From CAITWF01 sp038231575 (GTDB lineage: Bacteria > Verrucomicrobiota > Verrucomicrobiia > Opitutales > Opitutaceae): 10,275 nt of DNA. The notes under the pieces were generated by a model. It did no database searches. It was not told the DNA's origin and was given only the letters and a program-made list of their open reading frames with translations. The DNA is taken from contig JBBRLB010000174.1 in assembly GCA_038231575.1 (NCBI GenBank), positions 1 through 10,275 on the forward strand, written 5' to 3'. Shown one piece after another: positions 5,890 through 10,275 of this stretch; the first letter of the stretch is position 1; every line of letters begins with the position of its first letter. Both the position numbers and the translations under genes were made by a program.

Positions 5890-7449
5890 ATGTCCCCCGC
5901 CCCGCTGCTCGAACTCCGCCGTCTCGTGAAAAGCTATGGTGGCGTGCGTGCGCTGCGCGGGGTCGATTTCAACCTGCAGGCCGGCGAGGTCCACGCCCTC
6001 CTCGGCGAAAACGGCGCAGGCAAAAGCACGCTCATCAAAACCGTCACCGGCGCGCACGCCCCGAGCAGCGGCGAAATCATCATCGCCGGGCAAACGGTTT
6101 CCGAACTCACCCCCACGACCGCCCGCGCGCTCGGCATCGCGTGCATTTACCAGCAGCCCGCCCTTTTCCCCGATCTCACGGTCGCGGAAAACATCGCGCT
6201 CCGGCTCGAGGCGGGCTCGGCGTGGCGGAAACTCGACTGGCGCGGCCGGGAGACCCGCGCGCAGGAGTTGCTCGCCCGCATCGGGGCCGCCATCGCGCCA
6301 GACGCCGAGGTGCGTGCGCTCTCGATGCCCGAGCAGCAACTCGTCGAGATCGCCTGTGCGCTCGGCGCCGGGGCGCGCATCGTCATCATGGATGAGCCCA
6401 CCGCCTCGCTCACGCAGAAGGAGCAGCACCTCCTCTTCGCCGTCGTGCGCGACCTCCGGAAAAGCGGCGTCGGCGTCATCTACATTTCCCATCGCCTCGA
6501 GGAAATCTTCGCGCTGGCTGATCGCGTGACGGTGCTCCGCGACGGCGAGAGCGTGGGCACGCGACCGATCCATCGCGATCGCAGCAACGAGAGCGCCGGG
6601 CCTGGCCTCGTCACGTCGTTCGCCGCGATCAACGAGGCCGAGCTGATCCGCCTGATGGTCGGCCGCGAGGTGTCGCAGATTTATCCGGCGAGTGAATCCG
6701 CCGCGGGCGACGTCGTGCTGTCACTGCGTGGGGTCGGCTGTCGCGCGTCGGGCGTGCGCGACGTGACCTTCGACGTGCGCGCCGGCGAAGTCTTCGGCCT
6801 CGGCGGACTCGTCGGCGCCGGCCGCACCGAACTCGCTCGCGTCCTCTTCGGCCTCACCCCCGCCGACGCCGGTGAGATCCTGCTCAATGGTCAGCGCCTT
6901 GCGCTGCACTCCCCGCAAGCCGCCGTCGCCCACGGGATCGCTTACGTCCCCGAGGATCGGCGGCGCCACGGCGTCGTGCTCGACCTGCCGATCGCGCACA
7001 ACATGACCATGGCGATCCATCGGAAGATTTTTCCCGGGGCCTGGCTGCGCTTCGGCGCAGAGCGGTCACACGCGCTGGAGTTCATCCGCGATCTCGCCGT
7101 GAAATGTGCCGGGCCCGAGGCACCCGGCGGCAGTCTCTCCGGCGGCAACCAGCAAAAAGTTTCCCTCGCCCGCTGGCTCGCGACGAAACCGAAACTGCTC
7201 ATCCTCGACGAGCCGACGCAGGGCGTCGACGTCGGCGCGAAGAGCGAAATCCACCGCATCGTCCGCCGGCTCGCACAGGAAGGCCTCGCGGTGATTCTCA
7301 TCTCGAGCGATCTCCCCGAGGTCATCGGCATGAGCGATCGGATTGGCGTGATGGGCGGCGGCACGCTCCGCGCGATCCTGCCCGGCAAATCCGATCCGCA
7401 AGTCGTGATGGCGGCGGCGCTGGGCACCGCCGAGAAAGGCGCGGCGTGA
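5890..7449 (+). CDS. Sugar ABC importer ATP-binding protein (RbsA/RhaT-like, two ABC domains)
   Basis: The 519-residue ATPase couples ATP hydrolysis to carbohydrate import at the inner face of the membrane. Domain one has Walker A GENGAGKST (39-47), Walker B IVIMDEP (164-170) and H-loop H201. Its signature reads LSMPEQQ (144-150) instead of LSGGQ. Domain two has the degenerate Walker A GLVGAGRTE (306-314, R312 in place of Lys), as usual for this family, with an intact signature LSGGNQQK (416-423) and Walker B LLILDEP (436-442). Length fits the family's usual 500 or so. The link between the domains (about 228-248) looks longer than in relatives I know. ATG 5890 fits the start of domain one; there is no Shine-Dalgarno sequence and the leader is pyrimidine-rich. 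The stop overlaps the next gene by four bases, so the two are translationally coupled. RhaT-like is preferred over RbsA or LsrA because of the binding protein in the operon. Confidence 0.95.
   Translation: MSPAPLLELRRLVKSYGGVRALRGVDFNLQAGEVHALLGENGAGKSTLIKTVTGAHAPSSGEIIIAGQTVSELTPTTARALGIACIYQQPALFPDLTVAENIALRLEAGSAWRKLDWRGRETRAQELLARIGAAIAPDAEVRALSMPEQQLVEIACALGAGARIVIMDEPTASLTQKEQHLLFAVVRDLRKSGVGVIYISHRLEEIFALADRVTVLRDGESVGTRPIHRDRSNESAGPGLVTSFAAINEAELIRLMVGREVSQIYPASESAAGDVVLSLRGVGCRASGVRDVTFDVRAGEVFGLGGLVGAGRTELARVLFGLTPADAGEILLNGQRLALHSPQAAVAHGIAYVPEDRRRHGVVLDLPIAHNMTMAIHRKIFPGAWLRFGAERSHALEFIRDLAVKCAGPEAPGGSLSGGNQQKVSLARWLATKPKLLILDEPTQGVDVGAKSEIHRIVRRLAQEGLAVILISSDLPEVIGMSDRIGVMGGGTLRAILPGKSDPQVVMAAALGTAEKGAA
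7432..7439 (+). promoter_or_regulatory. Ribosome binding site of the first permease
   Basis: GAGAAAGG lies inside the end of the ATPase gene and stops six bases before the GTG at 7446. It supports this GTG, which overlaps the ATPase stop, as the permease start. It is one of only two good Shine-Dalgarno-like sites in the window. Confidence 0.6.
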
Positions 7450-8375
7450 AAAAATATTTCCGCGAACTCTCCGTCGTCGGGGCGCTCGCCGCCGTGCTGC
7501 TCGGGCTCGCGATCTTCGCGCCGGCATTTTTTCAACCGCAACCGCTGCTCTCGCTGGTCACGCGCGAGGCGCCGACGCTGGTCGTCGCCTGCGGCATGGC
7601 GCTCGTGATCATCGCGCGACAGATCGACATCTCGGTGGGCTCGCAATTTTCGGTGTGCAGCGTGTGCGCCGGCCTGCTGGCCGCGCGGGGCTGGCCGCTC
7701 CTGCTCGTGCTGCCGGCGTCCACTTTGCTCGGCGCCGGGCTCGGCGCGATCAACGGCCTGCTGGTCGCCGGCCTCCGGCTGCCGTCGATCGTGGTGACGC
7801 TCGCGACGATGGTCACGCTGCGGCAGGGGCTGAATCTCGTGCGGCAGGGCGAATTCGTGAATCTGCCGGACAATCTGCAGTGGTTCGGTCTCAGCCAAAG
7901 CGCCGGCCAGTGGACGCTCGTCATCGCCGCGCTCGTCCTGCTCGTCGTGCTCGGACTTGCCATGCGGCACATCGCGGCGGGGCGCTTCGTCTACGCGGTC
8001 GGCACCGACGCCGAAGCGGCGCGGCTCGCGGGCATCCGGCCGCAGCTCGTGACGTTTCTGGTGTTCGTTTTCCTCGGCGCGCTCAGCGGCCTCGCCGCGA
8101 TCATGAACATCGCGCAGTCGCCGCAGGTGCAGCCGCTGTCGGGCATGGGCCTCGAGTTGAAAGTGATCGCGGCGGTCGTCGTTGGTGGGGTCGCCATCTC
8201 CGGCGGGCGCGGAAATCTCTGGGGCGCCTTCGCGGGGTTGCTGCTCCTCGCGTGCGTGGCGCCGGCGCTCACCCACCTGCACGTGGAAGCCTATTGGGAA
8301 AAAGCCATCCAGGGCGCGATCATCTTGCTGGCCGTCGTCGCCGACGGCGTGCGCAGCCGAAAGGAGCGGAATTAA
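7446..8375 (+). CDS. Sugar ABC importer permease 1 (RbsC/RhaP-Q/LsrC-D type)
   Basis: The 309-residue inner-membrane protein is one half of the sugar channel and belongs to the BPD_transp_2 permease family. After a short basic N-terminus (MKKYFRE) it is largely hydrophobic, with about eight to ten likely membrane helices; the first is at about 9-28. The family hallmark IDISVGS (60-66) follows the helix at 43-57. The loop GRFVYAVGTDAEAARLAGI (179-197) matches the conserved cytoplasmic loop that contacts the ATPase. GGVAISGGRGNLWGAFAG (247-264) is the conserved Gly-rich segment before the last helices. The start is GTG 7446, four bases into the end of the ATPase gene, supported by a nearby GAGAAAGG. 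The frame is open further upstream inside the ATPase gene, but that translation is not membrane-like. The protein likely pairs with permease 2 as a heterodimer. Confidence 0.93.
   Translation: MKKYFRELSVVGALAAVLLGLAIFAPAFFQPQPLLSLVTREAPTLVVACGMALVIIARQIDISVGSQFSVCSVCAGLLAARGWPLLLVLPASTLLGAGLGAINGLLVAGLRLPSIVVTLATMVTLRQGLNLVRQGEFVNLPDNLQWFGLSQSAGQWTLVIAALVLLVVLGLAMRHIAAGRFVYAVGTDAEAARLAGIRPQLVTFLVFVFLGALSGLAAIMNIAQSPQVQPLSGMGLELKVIAAVVVGGVAISGGRGNLWGAFAGLLLLACVAPALTHLHVEAYWEKAIQGAIILLAVVADGVRSRKERN
8361..8366 (+). promoter_or_regulatory. Ribosome binding site of the second permease
   Basis: AAGGAG ends ten bases before GTG 8377 and lies within the end of the first permease gene. It is the best Shine-Dalgarno sequence in the window and decides the start, because an in-frame ATG at 8437 lacks one. 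Confidence 0.65.
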
Positions 8376-8376
8376 C

Positions 8377-9420
8377 GTGACTGACCCAATCGCAAAGCCA
8401 GCGCGCAACTGGAAGGCTTTGCCCCTCTCGCACGAGATGCTGCTGCTCTACGTGCTCATCGCCGAGTGGCTGTTCTTCTACTTCGCGGGGACGACGACGA
8501 ATCGTCGCGGCGTGGTGGTCGGTTTCGGCACGCTCGATCGGCAGTTCGATATTTTGCGTCACTCCTGCGAAATCGGCCTGCTCGCGCTCGCCCTCACGCC
8601 GGTCATCCTCACCGCGGGCATCGATCTTTCGGTCGGCTCGTTGCTCGGACTGTGTGCGATTTTGTTCGGCAAACTCTGGCACGACGGCGGGCTGTCGATC
8701 CCGCTCGCGGCGGCCCTTACGCTTGGGCTCGGGGCGCTCGGCGGTGGGATCAACGCCGGCTTGATCACGACGCTGCGGCTGCCGCCGCTCATCGTCACGC
8801 TCGGCACCTACTCGCTGTTCCGCGGACTCGCCGAGGCCATCACCCACGGCGCGATCACTTACACGGATTTCCCGGAGAGTTTTCTTTTTCTGGGACAGGA
8901 GCGCTGGCTGGGGCTCCCGACGCAGGCGTGGCTCTTTTTTCTCATGGCCGCGGTGGTCTGGGTGCTCGTGCATCGCACGACGTTCGGCCGATCGTTTCGG
9001 GCGCTGGGGTTTTCCCCGGAGGGCGCACGCTATGCCGGACTGCCCGTAAACCGCCGCGTCGCGATGGTCTATGTGCTCGCCGGTTTCATCGCGGCGCTCG
9101 CCGCGATCATCTACACGGCGCGACTCGGACAGGCGAAAGCCGACGCGGGCACCGGTTACGAGCTGTTCGCGATCACCGCCGTCGTGCTCGGGGGCACAAG
9201 TATTTTCGGCGGCAGCGGGAGCGTGCACGGCACGTTGCTAGGCGTCGCAGCGATTGCGGTGTTGAAGAACGGCCTCGCGTGCCTCCCCGCCGTGATGCGG
9301 ATGAACGCCGCGGAGGAAATGTCCGGCCTCCTCACGGGCGCACTGCTGCTCCTGGCACTCACCGCGAGTGTGTTGCCAAAAATCTTGTCTACGCTGCGAC
9401 CCAAGCGCCAACCTGCCTGA
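8377..9420 (+). CDS. Sugar ABC importer permease 2 (RbsC/RhaP-Q/LsrC-D type)
   Basis: The 347-residue inner-membrane permease is the second channel subunit. A polar N-terminal tail of about 20 residues precedes the first helix (MLLLYVLIAEWLFFYFAG, 21-38). The family hallmark GIDLSVGS (81-88) follows a hydrophobic helix. RTTFGRSFRALGFSPEGARYAGL (200-222) is the loop expected to touch the ATPase. LGGTSIFGGSGSVHGTLLG (271-289) is the conserved Gly-rich segment. About eight to ten membrane helices are likely. GTG 8377 is chosen because AAGGAG lies ten bases upstream and the previous gene ends one base before. ATG 8437 would remove the tail and start at the first helix. Two distinct permease genes occur in rhamnose (RhaP/RhaQ) and autoinducer-2 (LsrC/LsrD) importers, whereas ribose systems often use a single RbsC, which supports the Rha/Lsr assignment of this operon. 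Confidence 0.92.
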   Translation: MTDPIAKPARNWKALPLSHEMLLLYVLIAEWLFFYFAGTTTNRRGVVVGFGTLDRQFDILRHSCEIGLLALALTPVILTAGIDLSVGSLLGLCAILFGKLWHDGGLSIPLAAALTLGLGALGGGINAGLITTLRLPPLIVTLGTYSLFRGLAEAITHGAITYTDFPESFLFLGQERWLGLPTQAWLFFLMAAVVWVLVHRTTFGRSFRALGFSPEGARYAGLPVNRRVAMVYVLAGFIAALAAIIYTARLGQAKADAGTGYELFAITAVVLGGTSIFGGSGSVHGTLLGVAAIAVLKNGLACLPAVMRMNAAEEMSGLLTGALLLLALTASVLPKILSTLRPKRQPA

Positions 9421-9447
9421 CCCTTTCCCCACTCGTCTCCCCTCCCC

Positions 9448-10275
9448 ATGAAATCCCTCCTGCTCCGCCTCACCCTTTTCCTGTGCGCCGGCCTCGTCGC
9501 CGCCACTGCCGCCGACTCGAAACTCGTCGTCGCGTTCCTGCCCAAGTCGAAGGGCAACGCCTACTTCATCTCGTGCAAGGCCGGCGCCGACAAGGCCGCG
9601 AAGGAACTCGGCGTCGAGTTGCTCTTCGACGGCCCGACCGATTCCAACGCCGCGAAGCAAAACGAAATCGTCGAAAACTGGATCACGCTGGGCGTCGATG
9701 TGATCGCCGTCGCCGCGGAAAACAAGGAGGGCATCTCCACCGCCCTCCGCAAGGCGCAGAAGTCCGGCATCAAGGTCGTGACCTACGACGCCGACTCGAT
9801 GCCGGATTCGCGCTCGTTCTTCGTCAACCAGGCGACGCCGCAGGGCATCGGCTACGGCTTGATGGACGAGGCCGCGCGCCTGCTCAACGGCGAGGGCGAG
9901 TTTGCCATCATCACGGCGTCGCTGACCGCGGCGAACCAACGCGAGTGGCAGAAACACATCGAGGCCCGTCTCGCGGAAAAATATCCGAAGATGAAAATCG
10001 TCGCCGTCCGCCCCTGCGACGATCTCAAGGACAAGGCGCAGTCCGAGGCGACCGCCCTGATGAGCGCGAATCCGAAATTAAAAATGATCATGGCCATCTG
10101 TTCGCCCGGCGTCCCCGGCGCGGCCGAGGCCGTGAAGCAGGCGGGCAAGACTGGCAAAGTGAAAGTCATCGGCCTCGGCCTCCCGAACGAGAACAAGCGC
10201 TACGTCCACGAAGGCGTGACCGACAGTGTGATCCTCTGGAACACCGGCGACCTCGGCTATCTCACGATCTACGCC
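9448..10275 (+). CDS. Periplasmic sugar-binding protein of the ABC importer, RhaS/LsrB-like, cut by right window edge
   Basis: The first 276 residues of a periplasmic binding protein (type I fold) are present; relatives have about 330, so the last tenth or so is missing. The signal peptide has a basic start (MKSLLLR), a hydrophobic core and an AATAA end, with cleavage near residue 22. C13 is not in a good lipobox. The mature start LVVAFLPKSKGNAYF (26-40), DGPTDSNAAKQNEIVENW (61-78), the stretch with D114 and D116, ASLTAANQREW (157-167), and GLGLPNE (242-248) with LWNTGDLGY (263-271) are as in rhamnose-binding RhaS and, less closely, autoinducer-2-binding LsrB. Compared with LsrB ligand residues as I recall them, Lys, Asp, Gln164 and P220 match, but LsrB D166 is N163 here and A222 is V222. 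Rhamnose or another deoxysugar is therefore the better guess. The gene follows permease 2 after 27 bases without a Shine-Dalgarno sequence. ATG 9448 is clear from the signal peptide. Confidence 0.93.
   Translation, partial: MKSLLLRLTLFLCAGLVAATAADSKLVVAFLPKSKGNAYFISCKAGADKAAKELGVELLFDGPTDSNAAKQNEIVENWITLGVDVIAVAAENKEGISTALRKAQKSGIKVVTYDADSMPDSRSFFVNQATPQGIGYGLMDEAARLLNGEGEFAIITASLTAANQREWQKHIEARLAEKYPKMKIVAVRPCDDLKDKAQSEATALMSANPKLKMIMAICSPGVPGAAEAVKQAGKTGKVKVIGLGLPNENKRYVHEGVTDSVILWNTGDLGYLTIYA

Noticed and set aside
4516..6573. Open frame of 685 codons on the minus strand
   Set aside because: It spans three well-supported plus-strand features (the DsbA-like gene, the TPR gene and the start of the ATPase gene) and the gaps between them, and shows only low-complexity Arg/Gly/Ala composition.
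6942..8408. Open frame of 488 codons on the minus strand opposite the ATPase end and first permease
   Set aside because: Its composition (Arg, His, Asp, Glu) is the antisense image of membrane-protein codons, and no motif is present.
9431..9447. Separate promoter for the binding-protein gene
   Set aside because: No hexamer pair of acceptable match and spacing was found before 9448, so transcription with the upstream permeases is simpler.

Overview
The window is a stretch of GC-rich bacterial chromosome carrying eight protein-coding genes. There is no sign of mobile DNA, CRISPR or RNA genes, and no gap between genes exceeds 190 bases. The best guess for the host is a member of the Verrucomicrobiota, probably Opitutaceae-like. 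The reasons are a ParE of the type I associate with Bacteroidota and Verrucomicrobiota, a short AsmA-like membrane protein of a kind I associate with that phylum, strong GC bias, and very few Shine-Dalgarno sequences. This assignment is inference, not proof.

Left part (1-2101): the N-terminal two-thirds of a type II topoisomerase B subunit runs leftward off the window edge. It diverges from a small membrane-anchored AsmA-like protein. Middle (2114-5823): a soluble hybrid histidine kinase (PAS-like region, GAF, HisKA, ATPase, receiver) on the minus strand meets the AsmA-like gene tail to tail. It diverges from a DsbA-family thioredoxin-fold protein, which is followed by a small TPR protein with its own candidate promoter.

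Right part (5890 to the right edge): a four-gene carbohydrate ABC importer operon. Its order is a double-domain ATPase, two permeases and a periplasmic binding protein cut by the window end. The ATPase and first permease overlap by 4 bases, the two permeases are 1 base apart, and the binding protein follows after 27 bases. The binding protein resembles RhaS (L-rhamnose) and LsrB (autoinducer-2) proteins and looks closer to RhaS. The expected chain is capture of a sugar or sugar-like ligand in the periplasm, transport through the permease pair, and energy from the ATPase. No catabolic enzyme or regulator lies in the window to settle the substrate.

The most unusual signal is regulatory rather than a new gene system. 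Three genes have promoter-like hexamers so close to the start codon that their mRNAs may be leaderless. Three others start after pyrimidine-rich tracts without a Shine-Dalgarno sequence, and only the two permeases have one. I see no clearly undescribed multi-gene system here.
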